This document shows, in pieces, positions 1 through 9,418 of a DNA stretch of 64,000 bases (positions are counted from its first letter, which is position 1; every line of letters starts with the position of its first letter). This stretch comes from Kribbella italica (GTDB lineage: Bacteria; Actinomycetota; Actinomycetes; Propionibacteriales; Kribbellaceae): assembly GCF_014205135.1 (NCBI RefSeq), contig NZ_JACHMY010000001.1:3472001-3536000 (forward strand), written 5' to 3'. A model generated the notes under the pieces. That model was given only the letters and a program-made list of their open reading frames with translations, was not told the DNA's origin and ran no database searches. A program made the position numbers and the translations under genes.

Positions 1-776
1 GGTCCGGCCTCGACAGCGGTCCCGATGACGAACCCGCGGACCTCCCGGTCGACCGCCTTGAGCCCCAGCTCGTCCAGGAAGTCCGCACGCGCCCGCAGCG
101 AGGTCTGCACGGCCAGAGCCTGCCGCGGGATCACCCTGCCGCCCTGCAGCCGTACGCCGGTCAGCCGGTCGTCGGTGACCTCCACCTGCTCCACAACGCC
201 TTGCACCACAGAGATGCCGCGTGCGGCCAGCTCTTCCCACTCCTGCTCGGTCGGCTCCGGGCCGGTGTGCAGGAACAGCGTCACGTCGTCGCTCAGCTGG
301 CGGAACATCATCGTCTGGTGCACAGCCATCGGCCCGGTCGCCAGTACGCCGATGGCCTGGTCCCGCACCTCCCAGCCGTGGCAGAACGGGCAGTGCAGCA
401 CGTCCCGCCCGAACCGCTCGGCCAGCCCCGGTACGTCGGGCAGCTGGTCGGTCAGACCGGTGGTCACCAGCAGGCGCCGCGACTCGAACCTCTGGCCGTC
501 CGCGGTCTCGACCGCGAAGCCCTCAGACAAGGCCCGGGCCGACGTGACCGTCCCGGTGAGCACCTCCCCGCCGTACCCGGTCACCTCCTGGCGGCCGAGC
601 GCGGTCAGCTCCAGCGGCGGGATGCCGTCGCGGGTCAGGTAGTTGTGCACCCCGTCGGCGGGAGCGTTGCGCGGGTCACCCTGGTCGATCACCAGCACCG
701 ACCGGCGGGACCGGACCAGCGGCAGCGCCCCGCTCAGCCCGGCCACTCCGCCGCCGACCACGATCACGTCGTACAT
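1..776 (-). CDS. Thioredoxin-reductase-like NAD(P)/FAD oxidoreductase, truncated by window edge
   Basis: Flavoprotein of the thioredoxin-reductase-like group; its C-terminus lies beyond the left edge. The start MYDVIVVGGGVAGLSG gives the FAD-binding Rossmann loop (GxGxxG at residues 8-13). CPFCHGWEV near residue 129 places a CxxC pair (C129, C132) where thioredoxin reductases carry their redox cysteines. The ATG is followed at once by the Rossmann strand, so the start is well supported. It is divergent from an XRE-cupin regulator with a 79-base shared gap holding two inverted repeats, so control by that neighbour is a reasonable inference. Members of this group often act on small-molecule disulfides rather than thioredoxin; the substrate here is unknown. 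Confidence 0.85.
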   Translation of the reverse strand, partial: MYDVIVVGGGVAGLSGALPLVRSRRSVLVIDQGDPRNAPADGVHNYLTRDGIPPLELTALGRQEVTGYGGEVLTGTVTSARALSEGFAVETADGQRFESRRLLVTTGLTDQLPDVPGLAERFGRDVLHCPFCHGWEVRDQAIGVLATGPMAVHQTMMFRQLSDDVTLFLHTGPEPTEQEWEELAARGISVVQGVVEQVEVTDDRLTGVRLQGGRVIPRQALAVQTSLRARADFLDELGLKAVDREVRGFVIGTAVEAG

Positions 777-831
777 GTTCGTCTCCTCTTCTAGGTCTGG
801 TCACAGCATCCGCAGAGTTCTCGAAAATGAC

Positions 832-854
832 AAAGATCTTTGCCAAGATGGCAA
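832..854. promoter_or_regulatory. Overlapping inverted repeats just before the XRE-cupin start
   Basis: The divergent gap holds a perfect palindrome, AAAGATCTTT (832-841), overlapping a second dyad with arms TTGCC and GGCAA around AAGAT (840-854). The second dyad ends one base before the ATG at 856. Position and symmetry suit an autoregulatory operator for the XRE-family protein that would also control the divergent flavoprotein. This is inferred from symmetry only. Confidence 0.45.
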
Positions 855-855
855 C

Positions 856-1434
856 ATGAGCGAATTCGACGACGTGCTCGAGGCGGTCGGCCCCCGGCTG
901 CGCAGGCTGCGCCAGGAGCGCGGGACCACGCTGACCGACCTCGCGACCTCCACCGGGATCTCGATCAGCACCCTGTCCCGGCTGGAGTCCGGTCAGCGCC
1001 GCCCGACGCTGGAGCTGCTGCTGCCGCTGGCCCGCGCGCACCAGGTCCAGCTGGACGAGCTGGTGGACGCTCCACCGACCGGTGACCCGCGCATCCACCC
1101 CAAGCCGATCAAGCGGCACCACGGCGCGATCGTGATCCCACTGAGCCGGCGGCCCGGTGGGCTGCAGGCCTTCAAGCAGATCGCGCCCCCGGGCTGGCCG
1201 GGCGGTGAGGTCAAGCAGCAGACCCATGAGGGCTACGACTGGGTCTACGTGCTGTCCGGCCAGTTGCGCCTGGTCCTGGACGACAAGGACTTCATCCTCA
1301 AGGAGGGTGAGGTCGCCGAGTTCGACACCCGCGTCCCGCACTGGTTCGGCAACCCGGGCCCGGAGCCGGTCGAGATGCTCGGCCTGTTCGGCCCGCAGGG
1401 AGAGCGACTGCACGTACGCGCCAAGTCACAGTAG
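856..1434 (+). CDS. XRE-family transcriptional regulator with C-terminal cupin
   Basis: 192-residue regulator. Residues about 12-66 form an XRE helix-turn-helix (RLRRLRQERGTTLTDLA, then STLSRLESGQRRP). Residues about 115-185 form a small cupin_2 barrel (HEGYDWVYVLSGQLRLVLD, then a conserved F/HWFGNPG turn). Proteins of this layout bind DNA through the first part and sense a small molecule or metal through the cupin. The reading frame is open further upstream, but the ATG at 856 gives the canonical N-terminus and lies right after the operator-like repeats. An asparaginase follows 37 bases downstream on the same strand, and the divergent gene is a flavoprotein; both are plausible targets. Confidence 0.88.
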   Translation: MSEFDDVLEAVGPRLRRLRQERGTTLTDLATSTGISISTLSRLESGQRRPTLELLLPLARAHQVQLDELVDAPPTGDPRIHPKPIKRHHGAIVIPLSRRPGGLQAFKQIAPPGWPGGEVKQQTHEGYDWVYVLSGQLRLVLDDKDFILKEGEVAEFDTRVPHWFGNPGPEPVEMLGLFGPQGERLHVRAKSQ

Positions 1435-1471
1435 GCTGCGGCCGCGAAACTCGAACGAAAGGACCTGACCT

Positions 1472-2443
1472 GTGAGCGTCGCGCTCTTCACCCTCGGCGG
1501 CACCATCTCCGTGGCTGGCGGTTCGAACCGGTTGACCGGGGCCGAGCTGACCGCCGCGGTGCCGGGCCTGGCCGACCTCGGGTCGGTGCTGGAGGTGCAG
1601 GACGTCGAGTCCGTCCCCAGCGGGAACCTCACGCTGGCCACGATGCTGGACGTCGTCGACGCCGCGTCGAAGGCCGTCAGCGCCGGTGCGTCAGGTGTCG
1701 TGGTCACGCAGGGCACGGACACGCTGGAGGAGACCGCGTTCGTGGTCGACCAGGTCTGGCCGCACCCACACCCGTTCGTGCTGACCGGTGCCATGCGCAA
1801 CCCCACCCTGGCTGGTCCGGACGGCCCGGCCAACCTGCTGGCCGCGGCACGCGTCGCCTGTTCCCCTGCTGCCCGGGACCTCGGTGCACTAGTCGTGTTC
1901 AACGACCAGATCCACGCCGCCCGCTGGGTCCGCAAGACGCACAGCACCAGTACGGCGACCTTCGCGTCGCCCAACGCCGGCCCGATCGGCCACGTGGTCG
2001 AGGACCAGGTCCGCATCCTCACGAAGCCCGCCCGCCAGGACGGCGTACCGGGGCGTCCTGAAGCCGCTGACCTGGACGCCGCTCGCGTAGCGCTCTACAC
2101 CGTCACCCTGGACGACGACGGGCTGCTGCTCCAAGGACTCGCCGACACTCACCAGGGGCTCGTCGTCGCGGGCTACGGCGTCGGCCACGTCCCGTCGGCG
2201 CTCGCGCCGGTGCTGGGCGCACTGGCTGAGCGCATGCCCGTCGTACTGACGTCGCGGACCGGTGGCGGCTCAGTGCTGCGCAGCACATACAAGGCCGTCG
2301 GCTCCGAGTCCGACCTGCTCGGCCGGGGCCTCATCGACGGCGGCTTCCTCGACCCCTACAAGGCGCGGGTGCTGCTGAGGTTGCTGCTGGCAACAGGTGA
2401 GGGCCTGGACGAGATCACTGCGGCTTTCGCGCAGCACCACTGA
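1472..2443 (+). CDS. L-asparaginase (bacterial AnsA/AspG-type)
   Basis: Hydrolyses L-asparagine to aspartate and ammonia. Both catalytic threonine motifs are present: TLGGTI at residues 7-12 (T11 is the expected nucleophile) and TQGTDT at 79-84 in the strand that holds the second Thr and the Asp. The 323-residue length is normal for the family. No signal peptide is seen, so it is probably a cytoplasmic enzyme. Translation starts at GTG, preceded by AAAGGA. It probably forms a two-gene unit with the XRE-cupin regulator. Its 3' end overlaps the convergent sigma factor gene by 29 bases. Confidence 0.92.
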   Translation: MSVALFTLGGTISVAGGSNRLTGAELTAAVPGLADLGSVLEVQDVESVPSGNLTLATMLDVVDAASKAVSAGASGVVVTQGTDTLEETAFVVDQVWPHPHPFVLTGAMRNPTLAGPDGPANLLAAARVACSPAARDLGALVVFNDQIHAARWVRKTHSTSTATFASPNAGPIGHVVEDQVRILTKPARQDGVPGRPEAADLDAARVALYTVTLDDDGLLLQGLADTHQGLVVAGYGVGHVPSALAPVLGALAERMPVVLTSRTGGGSVLRSTYKAVGSESDLLGRGLIDGGFLDPYKARVLLRLLLATGEGLDEITAAFAQHH

Positions 2444-3617
2444 CCGCGGCGGCCTTCAGCGTCAGGTAGTCCCGCTCCGGCAAGCTCGTCGTACGGCGGG
2501 CCGCTGCGCGGAAGTGCTCGGCGGCGGCTTCCGTGTCACCCCGCATCTCCCGCAGATGACCCCGTACGGCGTCCAGCCGGTAGTGGCCACCCAGCGGTTC
2601 GTCCAGCGGCTCCAGCATCGCCAGGCCGGCCTCCGGCCCGTCGACCATGGCCGCTGCGATGGCCCGGTTGAGCGTGACCATGGGGTTGCCGGACAGCTGC
2701 TCCAGCAGGCCGTACAGCGCGAGCACCTGCGGCCAGTCCGTGTCCTCGGGCTTGTCCACCTCGTCGTGCAGGGCCGCGATCGCCGCCTGCAGCTGGTACT
2801 CCCCCAGCGGCGGCCGGCCGAACGCGTCGACCGCCAGCGCGACCCCCTCGGTGATCAGGTCCCTGTCCCACAAGGAGCGGTCCTGCTCGGCCAACGGGAT
2901 CAGCTCGCCCGACGATCCGGCCCGCGCATCCCGGCGTGCGTCGGTCAGCAGCATCAGGGCGAGCAGGCCGGTCACCTGGCCGTTCTCCGGCAGCAGCGCG
3001 TGCACCATCCGGGTCAGCCGGATCGCCTCCACCGCCAGGTCGCTGCGGTGCAGGTCGGGACCACTGCTGGAGGTGTAGCCCTCGTTGAAGATCAGGTAGA
3101 GCACGTGAAGCACGTTGCGCACCCGCTCGTCGTCCGGCTCCAGCTCGAACGAGGCACCCTTGATCTTCTGCTTCGCCCGGCTGATCCTCTGCGCCATCGT
3201 CGACTCGGGCACCAGATAGGCCTGCGCGATCTCCGTGGTGGTCAGACCGCCGACCGCGCGCAGGGTGAGAGCGATCGCCGAGGCGGGTGTGAGGTCCGGG
3301 TGGCAGCACATGAACAGCAGCCGCAGCGTGTCGTCGGTCTCCTCGACCTCGGCGGCCGGTACGTCGCGCTGCGCGGCCAGTTCCTCCCGGCGCCGCCGGG
3401 CCTGCTCCTGCCGGATCTCGTCGATCACCTTCCGGTGCGCGGTCTGGATCAGCCAGGCCCGCGGGTTGTCCGGTACGCCGTCGCGCGGCCAGGTGCGCGC
3501 AGCCGCCAGCAACGCCTCCTGCACCGCGTCCTCGGCCGCGGCGAAGTCCCCGGTCCGCCGTACGACGGCACCGACGACCCTGGGCGTCAGGTCGCGTAAC
3601 AGGCTCTCCAGCTCCAT
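2415..3617 (-). CDS. ECF sigma factor with C-terminal TPR-like extension (ECF42/DUF6596 type)
   Basis: 400-residue RNA polymerase sigma factor. Sigma-2 covers about residues 10-75 (RTGDFAAAEDAVQEALLAAA, DNPRAWL). Sigma-4 (about 115-165) has the helix-turn-helix LTTTEIAQAYLVPESTMAQR. A long C-terminal part follows (DUF6596, then repeat-like helices), diagnostic of the ECF42 group; in that group the extension is thought to control activity instead of an anti-sigma factor. ECF42 genes usually sit beside a YCII/DGPF protein, but none is adjacent here, unlike the second copy near the right end of the window. The gene is convergent with the asparaginase. Confidence 0.9.
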   Translation of the reverse strand: MELESLLRDLTPRVVGAVVRRTGDFAAAEDAVQEALLAAARTWPRDGVPDNPRAWLIQTAHRKVIDEIRQEQARRRREELAAQRDVPAAEVEETDDTLRLLFMCCHPDLTPASAIALTLRAVGGLTTTEIAQAYLVPESTMAQRISRAKQKIKGASFELEPDDERVRNVLHVLYLIFNEGYTSSSGPDLHRSDLAVEAIRLTRMVHALLPENGQVTGLLALMLLTDARRDARAGSSGELIPLAEQDRSLWDRDLITEGVALAVDAFGRPPLGEYQLQAAIAALHDEVDKPEDTDWPQVLALYGLLEQLSGNPMVTLNRAIAAAMVDGPEAGLAMLEPLDEPLGGHYRLDAVRGHLREMRGDTEAAAEHFRAAARRTTSLPERDYLTLKAAAVSGAARKPQ

Positions 3618-3648
3618 GCCGGGAACCTACCGCCTAGGGAGACACGCC

Positions 3649-4953
3649 CTATAGGTGGCGCCGGACCCGCTCAGGACTCGCCGTCTCCAGCGGTACGTCG
3701 ACAGCCGGGATCAGACCGAGGTGCGTGCTCTGCCGGGACAGCATCGCGTCGAACAGCCACTCGGTCGCCGTACGGATCCTGTTGCCCGGCATCGAGAGCA
3801 GGTGGTAGCCACGGGTCACCGCCTTCGCCGGCAGCCCACCGAGCGGGACCTGCAGCGGGTTGGCCGCCGCGTCGACGCCGCCGAGGTCCACCACGAAGCC
3901 CAGATCCTTGTGCACGTAGGGCTTGCGCTCACCGGTGCCGAACGACGCCGCGACGTTGTGCGCGGCCCGCCGGCCCTGCCGCTCGGCGTGCTGCGCTGTC
4001 ATCGGCGTCACCTCACCAGGCCGGGTCAGGTCCGGTACGGCGGCAGCGTCGCCGCAGGCGAACACGTCCGGGTGGCCCGGTACGTTCAGGTACTCGTCGA
4101 CGACCAGGCGGCCCTTCTCGGTCTTCAGGCCGAGCCCCTCGACCACCGGGTCCGGCCGGACGCCCACGCACCAGATCAGCGAGTTGGTCGGTACTTCGGT
4201 CTGGTTGGTCAGCCGGACGCTGCCGCGCTTGGCCTCCTCGACCGACAGCCCCATCCGCACCTCGACACCGCGCTTGCGGAGCACCTTGTCCGCCGTACGG
4301 GACAGGCGCTGGTCCAGCTCGGGCAGCACCCGGTCGGCGATGTCCAGCAGCATCCAGCGCATCTGCTGGTCACGCAGCCGCGGCCGGCGCTTCTTGAGCA
4401 GCTCGGTGAACAGCACACCGTGTGCTGCGACCTCGGTCCCGGTGTAGCCGGCTCCGACCACGACGAAGGTGCAGAGCGCGTCCCGCGCGTCCTGGTCGTC
4501 GGTAGCGTCGGCCAGCTCGATCTGCTGGATCAGGTGGTCCCGCAGGAACACCGCCTCCGGGATGCCGCGGAAGCCGTGCGCGTGCTCGGCCACCCCAGGG
4601 ATCGGCAGCAGCTTGTTCACGCTGCCGGCGGCGATCACCAGCCGGTCGTAGCTCACCGAACCCGCGTGGCCCGCCGGGTCCTCGTACGAGACGCTGCGCT
4701 CGTCCAGGTCGAGCCCGTCGACCTCACCGAGCACCAGCTGGACCTCGGGCAGCGCGTCCGCCAGCGCCACCGTCAGCCGGCGCGGCTCCAGGATGCCGGT
4801 CGCCACCTCGGGCAGCAACGGCACGTAGAGGAAGTAGTCGGTCGGGTTGACCAGCACGATGTCGGCGCGGCCCCGGCTCACCCAGGACAGCGTCTTGGCC
4901 GCGTGGAACCCGGCGAACCCGGCTCCGACGATGACGATCCTCGGTCGGCTCAT
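3649..4953 (-). CDS. ndh: Type II NADH dehydrogenase (NDH-2-like NAD(P)/FAD oxidoreductase)
   Basis: 434-residue single-subunit membrane-associated NADH:quinone oxidoreductase, which transfers electrons from NADH to menaquinone without proton pumping. The FAD loop IVGAGFAGFHAA is at residues 8-19; the second nucleotide loop VVVGAGYTGTEVA is near residue 165; the second FAD motif FACGDAAAVPD is near 300, followed by TAQHAERQGRRAA. The C-terminal part has amphipathic stretches used for membrane attachment in this family rather than true transmembrane helices. Co-location with a cytochrome bd operon on the same strand fits a non-proton-pumping, low-oxygen respiratory route, but ftsY lies between, so co-transcription is not shown. 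Confidence 0.88.
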   Translation of the reverse strand: MSRPRIVIVGAGFAGFHAAKTLSWVSRGRADIVLVNPTDYFLYVPLLPEVATGILEPRRLTVALADALPEVQLVLGEVDGLDLDERSVSYEDPAGHAGSVSYDRLVIAAGSVNKLLPIPGVAEHAHGFRGIPEAVFLRDHLIQQIELADATDDQDARDALCTFVVVGAGYTGTEVAAHGVLFTELLKKRRPRLRDQQMRWMLLDIADRVLPELDQRLSRTADKVLRKRGVEVRMGLSVEEAKRGSVRLTNQTEVPTNSLIWCVGVRPDPVVEGLGLKTEKGRLVVDEYLNVPGHPDVFACGDAAAVPDLTRPGEVTPMTAQHAERQGRRAAHNVAASFGTGERKPYVHKDLGFVVDLGGVDAAANPLQVPLGGLPAKAVTRGYHLLSMPGNRIRTATEWLFDAMLSRQSTHLGLIPAVDVPLETASPERVRRHL

Positions 4954-4993
4954 GCCTCTTGATACCAGATCCCGGGCAGGCCCGAACCGTAAG

Positions 4994-6166
4994 TCAGTCC
5001 AGCAGCGCGTCGACGAACTGCTCGGGATCGAACGGCGCCAGGTCGTCGGCGCCCTCGCCGAGGCCGACCAGCTTCACTGGTACGCCGAGCTCCCGCTGCA
5101 CCGCGATCACGATGCCGCCCTTGGCGGTCCCGTCCAGCTTGGTCAGCACCAGACCGGTCACGTTGATCACCTCGGCGAACACCCGGGCCTGGGTCAGCCC
5201 GTTCTGCCCGGTGGTGGCGTCGATGACGAGCAGCACCTCATCGACCTCGGCCGCCTTCTCGATCACCCGCTTGACCTTGCCCAGCTCGTCCATCAGCCCG
5301 GTCTTGGTGTGCAGCCGGCCGGCCGTGTCGACCAGGACGACGTCGGCCTGCTCCTCGATGCCCTGCTTGACCGCGTCGAAGGCGATGCTCGCCGGGTCAC
5401 CGCCCTCAGGCCCCCGCACGGTCCGTACGCCGACCCGCTCGCCCCAGGTCTGCAGCTGGTCGGCCGCAGCCGCCCGGAACGTGTCGGCCGCACCCAGGAC
5501 GACGTGCTTGTCCTCGGCCACCAGGACCCGGGCCAGCTTGCCGACCGTGGTGGTCTTGCCGGTGCCGTTCACCCCGACGACCAGGACGACGGCGGGCTGG
5601 TTGCCCTCGTGCTCGACCTTCAGCGACCGGTCCATCGACGGGTCGACCAGCGCGATCAGTTCCTCGCGCAGGATCGAGCGCGCCTCGTCACCGCCGACGC
5701 CCTCGACCCGGACGCGGGTGCGCAACCGCTCGACCAGCTCCTGGGTCGGGGTGACACCGACGTCCGCCGTGATCAGCGTGGTCTCGATGTCCTCCCACGT
5801 CTCGTCGTCCAGCTTGTCGCGGGACAGCAGCGCGAGCAGGCCCTTGCCGAGCGAGCCCTGCGACCGTGCCAGCCGGGCCCGTAGCCGGACCAGGCGGCCC
5901 TGCGCGGACTCCGGCTTCTCCAGCTCCGGCAGCTCGGTGTCCTCGAGCGTGCGCGTCGGGGTGTCCCGCGGCTCCTCGGCGTCCTCGCCGACGGCCGGCT
6001 CGGCCGTGTCGAGCGGCGCGGGCGGGGTCGCGGCGGGCAGCTCACGAGTCCGGCGCCGGGCAACGATCAGTCCGGTGGTTCCCGCGCCGAGCAGAACGAC
6101 GACCGCCACGATGATCGCGATCAGGGCGGCGTCGGCGAGCTGAGGGACAAGCTGAGGAGTCAACAC
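4994..6166 (-). CDS. ftsY: Signal recognition particle receptor FtsY
   Basis: SRP receptor GTPase that docks Ffh-bound ribosomes at the membrane. One N-terminal membrane segment (about residues 11-37), as is usual in actinobacteria, is followed by an acidic, proline-rich stretch (45-90), an N domain of helices (90-185) and the G domain. G-domain motifs are GVNGTGKTT (about 198), DTAGR, and TKLDGTAKGG near residue 330. 390 residues is normal. Actinobacterial ftsY is typically close to smc; here about 10.8 kb of cyd, sigma-factor and toxin-antitoxin genes separate the two. Confidence 0.97.
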   Translation of the reverse strand: MLTPQLVPQLADAALIAIIVAVVVLLGAGTTGLIVARRRTRELPAATPPAPLDTAEPAVGEDAEEPRDTPTRTLEDTELPELEKPESAQGRLVRLRARLARSQGSLGKGLLALLSRDKLDDETWEDIETTLITADVGVTPTQELVERLRTRVRVEGVGGDEARSILREELIALVDPSMDRSLKVEHEGNQPAVVLVVGVNGTGKTTTVGKLARVLVAEDKHVVLGAADTFRAAAADQLQTWGERVGVRTVRGPEGGDPASIAFDAVKQGIEEQADVVLVDTAGRLHTKTGLMDELGKVKRVIEKAAEVDEVLLVIDATTGQNGLTQARVFAEVINVTGLVLTKLDGTAKGGIVIAVQRELGVPVKLVGLGEGADDLAPFDPEQFVDALLD

Positions 6167-6188
6167 GGTTCCCCATCTTGGCAGACAC

Positions 6189-7799
6189 TCATGCCAGATC
6201 CACGATCGGTCGCGTTGGGTGAGGCGCCAGTTCCGGCCGGTGGGTGAGCAGTACGACGGTACGGCCGCCTGCCGCGCGGAACAGGTCGCTCAGCAGACTC
6301 CGGGCGGTCTCCTCGTCCAGGTGCTCGGTCGGCTCGTCCAGGACGAGCACGTCGTGGTCGGCCAGCAGCAGCCGGGCGAACGCGAGCCGCTGCCGCTCAC
6401 CACCGGACAGCCGGGCGCCGTGCTCCCCCACCATCGTGTCGAGCCCCTTCGGCAGGCCGTGCACGAACTCGCCGAGCCGAGCCCGGTAGAGCGCGTTCCA
6501 CAGCTGCAGGTCGCTCGAGCCGGGCTTGGCGAGCAGCAGGTTCTCGCGGATGCTCGTGTCGAACACGTAGCTCTCCTGCGTCAGCAGCCCGACCCGCGAC
6601 CGCACGGCGTCGCCTTCGAGCCGCCGTACGTCGGAACTGTCCAGCAGCACCTCGCCGGCGCGCGGCTCCAGGAAACGCAGCAGCACCAGGGCCAGCGTGC
6701 TCTTGCCCGACCCACTCGGACCGGTGATCACCACGCGGCTCCCAGCGGGCAGATCCAGGTCCAGGTCGCGCAGTACGTCGTCCGGTCCGTAGCCGACCCG
6801 CAGGCCGCGCACCTGCAACCCACTACCGATCGGCAGCGGCAGGGCTGCCTCCGGCTCCGCGACCGGCACCGGCGTACCCAGCAGGTCCTCCACCCGCTGC
6901 AAGGAAGCACGCACCCTGATCGCAAGCTGCGCCGCGACCGGGATCCCACCCAGCACGTCAGCCAGCGCCAGCGGCGTCAGCACCAGCACCGCGTAGACCG
7001 GCCCAGACTCCCCAGTCCCCAGCACCAGCCCAGCGATGCTCGCCGCCCCCACGCAGATCACCAGCAGCGCCCCACCGAGCCCAGTACTCCAAGCAGACCG
7101 CCGCTGAGCCAAAGCCAACCGCCGGTCCGCCGCCTCAAACCCCGCCAGTACGTCGTCCACCGCGTTGAACGCCAGTACGTCGGCCGCCGTCTGCAGGTTC
7201 TCCGTCGCGGCCGCGGCGACATCCCCTCGAACCCCCGCCATCATCCGCTCGGCCCTGGAGGCACTGGCCGCCGTCAGCCAAGGCGCCACCGTGCACGCAA
7301 CCAGCACCGCGACAGCCACGGCAGCACCCGCCACCGGCAGGAGCAGCACCAGCAACCCAACAGTCGCCGTAGCGGTCACCACCGCCACCAGCACCGGCAA
7401 CAACACCCGCAGCCACAGGTCCAGCACCGCATCGATGTCCAGCACCAGCCGAGCCAGCAGGTCTCCACTCCGGGACGACGCCAGCCCGACCGGCGCCAGC
7501 GGCTCCAGCCGCTCGGTGATCCGGGCCCGGGTGTCGCCCAGTACCCGGTACGCCGCGTCGTGGCCGGCCAGGCGTTCGACGTACCGGAAGACGCCGCGGC
7601 CGACCCCGAAGGCCCGCACCGCCACAATCGCCACCAGCAGCGTGAGCACCGGCGGCTCAGCCGACGCCTTGGTGATCAGCCACGCGGAGGTCGCCAGCAG
7701 GCCGACCGCCATCCCCGACGCGAGCACGCCGGCCAGTACGGCGAGCAGCAGCCGCGGCCGCACCCGCCGAGCAGGCATGGCCAATCCGAGAACGCTCAT
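6189..7799 (-). CDS. cydC: Thiol-reductant ABC exporter subunit CydC
   Basis: Half of the heterodimeric CydDC exporter, which moves glutathione- or cysteine-type reductants across the membrane and is needed to assemble cytochrome bd. Residues 1-300 hold six membrane helices; the ATPase domain carries Walker A GPSGSGKST (about 366), signature LSGGERQRLAFARLL and Walker B VLVLDEPTEHLD. 536 residues is normal. Its ATG overlaps the cydD stop as ATGA, so the two subunits are translationally coupled. It is last in the cydABDC operon. Confidence 0.94.
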   Translation of the reverse strand: MSVLGLAMPARRVRPRLLLAVLAGVLASGMAVGLLATSAWLITKASAEPPVLTLLVAIVAVRAFGVGRGVFRYVERLAGHDAAYRVLGDTRARITERLEPLAPVGLASSRSGDLLARLVLDIDAVLDLWLRVLLPVLVAVVTATATVGLLVLLLPVAGAAVAVAVLVACTVAPWLTAASASRAERMMAGVRGDVAAAATENLQTAADVLAFNAVDDVLAGFEAADRRLALAQRRSAWSTGLGGALLVICVGAASIAGLVLGTGESGPVYAVLVLTPLALADVLGGIPVAAQLAIRVRASLQRVEDLLGTPVPVAEPEAALPLPIGSGLQVRGLRVGYGPDDVLRDLDLDLPAGSRVVITGPSGSGKSTLALVLLRFLEPRAGEVLLDSSDVRRLEGDAVRSRVGLLTQESYVFDTSIRENLLLAKPGSSDLQLWNALYRARLGEFVHGLPKGLDTMVGEHGARLSGGERQRLAFARLLLADHDVLVLDEPTEHLDEETARSLLSDLFRAAGGRTVVLLTHRPELAPHPTRPIVDLA

Positions 7800-9418
7800 A
7801 CCGTCACCAGCTCCCTCGAAACCGACACCACTCGATCAGCCGCGTCCATCAACGCCGGCCGATGCGCAACCAACAGCACCGTCCGCCCAGTCGCCCGCAG
7901 CCCAGCAACGACCGCAGCCTCGGCCGCGGGGTCCAGCCCGGCCGTCGGCTCGTCCAGCAACAGCACCGGCGCATCGGTCACCAACGCCCGAGCCAGCGCG
8001 ACCCGCCGCCGCTGTCCGCCCGACAGCAACTGCCCCTGCTCCCCCACCGGCGTCTCCAGCTCCAACGAAGCAGCCCCTGCCGTGTCCAGCGCCTCACGCA
8101 CCTCGGCGTCAGTCGCCGAAGGCCTCCCGAGCCGCACGTTGTCCGCGATGCTCCCGACCCGCAGACCGGGCCGCTGCGGTACCCATCCGAACTGCTGCCG
8201 CCACAGCCCGGCGTCGAACTCATCCATCGCACTCCCACCAGCGACCACGACACCGCCGGCAGGCACCACGAACCCGAGGATCGCCGCCAGCACCGTCGAC
8301 TTCCCAGCCCCGCTGGGCCCGGTCAGCGCGACCACCTCTCCCGGCCACAGGTCCAGATCGAAGCCCTGCAAGGCCGCCTGCTCCCGATCCGGGTACCGCA
8401 CAGTCACGTCGTGCAGGTGCAGCCCGACCACCCGCAGGTCCGGCACATCGGTTCGGTCACCCACCAACGGCAGCGGCGTCTCCAGCACCCGGAACACCTC
8501 TTCGCTCGCAGCGACCCCGTCCGCACTCGCGTGGAACTGCGCACCGACCTGCCGCAACGGCAGATAGGCCTCCGGCGCCAGGATCAGCACCAGCAAGGCG
8601 GTCTCCAGCCCGAGCTTGCCCTCCACCAGCCGCAGCCCGACGCCGACCGCGACCAGTGCGACCGAGATGCTCGCCAGCAGCTCCAGCACGAACGACGACA
8701 GGAATGCCAGCCGCAGACTGGCCATCGACGCGACCCGGTGCTCCTCGGTCACCCGTCGTACGGACTCCGCCTGGCCCTTGGCCCGGCCGAACAGCTTCAG
8801 CGTGGCCAGCCCGGACACCACATCCGAGAAGTGATGAGCCAGTACGCCGAGCGCCCGCTGCCGCCGCCGGCTGTAGGCCTGCGTGGCCCAGCCGACCAGG
8901 GCCATGAACAACGGGATCAGCGGCAGCGTCACCACCACGGTCGCCGCCGCGATCAGGTCACCAGTCGCCATCCACCCGACGACCCCGGCCGGGACGGTGG
9001 CCGCCAGGACGAGCTGCGGCAGGTACCGGGCGAAGTACGGGTCGAGATCGTCCAGCCCCTTGGTCAGCAGCGTGGTCAGCTGGCTGCTGCGCTCACCACT
9101 GAGCCACGAAGGCCCCAGCTTCAGCGAGTGCTCCAGGACCCGTCGCCGCAGTGTCGACTTCACCGCAGCCGCCGCCCGCTGCGCCACGACCTCCTGCAAC
9201 CAGGTCAGCGCCGCCCGGCCCGCTACAACCGCCGCCAGCAACCAGGCCACCTCTGCAACGCCGGTGCCGTGCAGCACAACGCCGGAGATCCCCCGGGCGA
9301 GCAGTACCGCCTGCAGGATGACCAGCAGGCCAGTGGCGACACCGATGGCCACCGACCCGGCCATGAACAGCCGGGCCGCCTTGGCCTGGCGCAGCAACCG
9401 CGGATCGATCGGCTTCAT
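7796..9418 (-). CDS. cydD: Thiol-reductant ABC exporter subunit CydD
   Basis: Partner of CydC in the reductant exporter for cytochrome bd assembly. The frame is open far upstream into cydB, but the ATG that gives MKPIDPRLLRQAKAARLFMAG sits at a TGATG junction with the cydB stop, giving 540 residues. The membrane domain (1-320) precedes an ATPase domain with Walker A GPSGAGKST, signature LSGGQRRRVALARAL and Walker B VLLLDEPTAGLD. Start choice rests on operon geometry and family length. Confidence 0.93.
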   Translation of the reverse strand: MKPIDPRLLRQAKAARLFMAGSVAIGVATGLLVILQAVLLARGISGVVLHGTGVAEVAWLLAAVVAGRAALTWLQEVVAQRAAAAVKSTLRRRVLEHSLKLGPSWLSGERSSQLTTLLTKGLDDLDPYFARYLPQLVLAATVPAGVVGWMATGDLIAAATVVVTLPLIPLFMALVGWATQAYSRRRQRALGVLAHHFSDVVSGLATLKLFGRAKGQAESVRRVTEEHRVASMASLRLAFLSSFVLELLASISVALVAVGVGLRLVEGKLGLETALLVLILAPEAYLPLRQVGAQFHASADGVAASEEVFRVLETPLPLVGDRTDVPDLRVVGLHLHDVTVRYPDREQAALQGFDLDLWPGEVVALTGPSGAGKSTVLAAILGFVVPAGGVVVAGGSAMDEFDAGLWRQQFGWVPQRPGLRVGSIADNVRLGRPSATDAEVREALDTAGAASLELETPVGEQGQLLSGGQRRRVALARALVTDAPVLLLDEPTAGLDPAAEAAVVAGLRATGRTVLLVAHRPALMDAADRVVSVSRELVTV

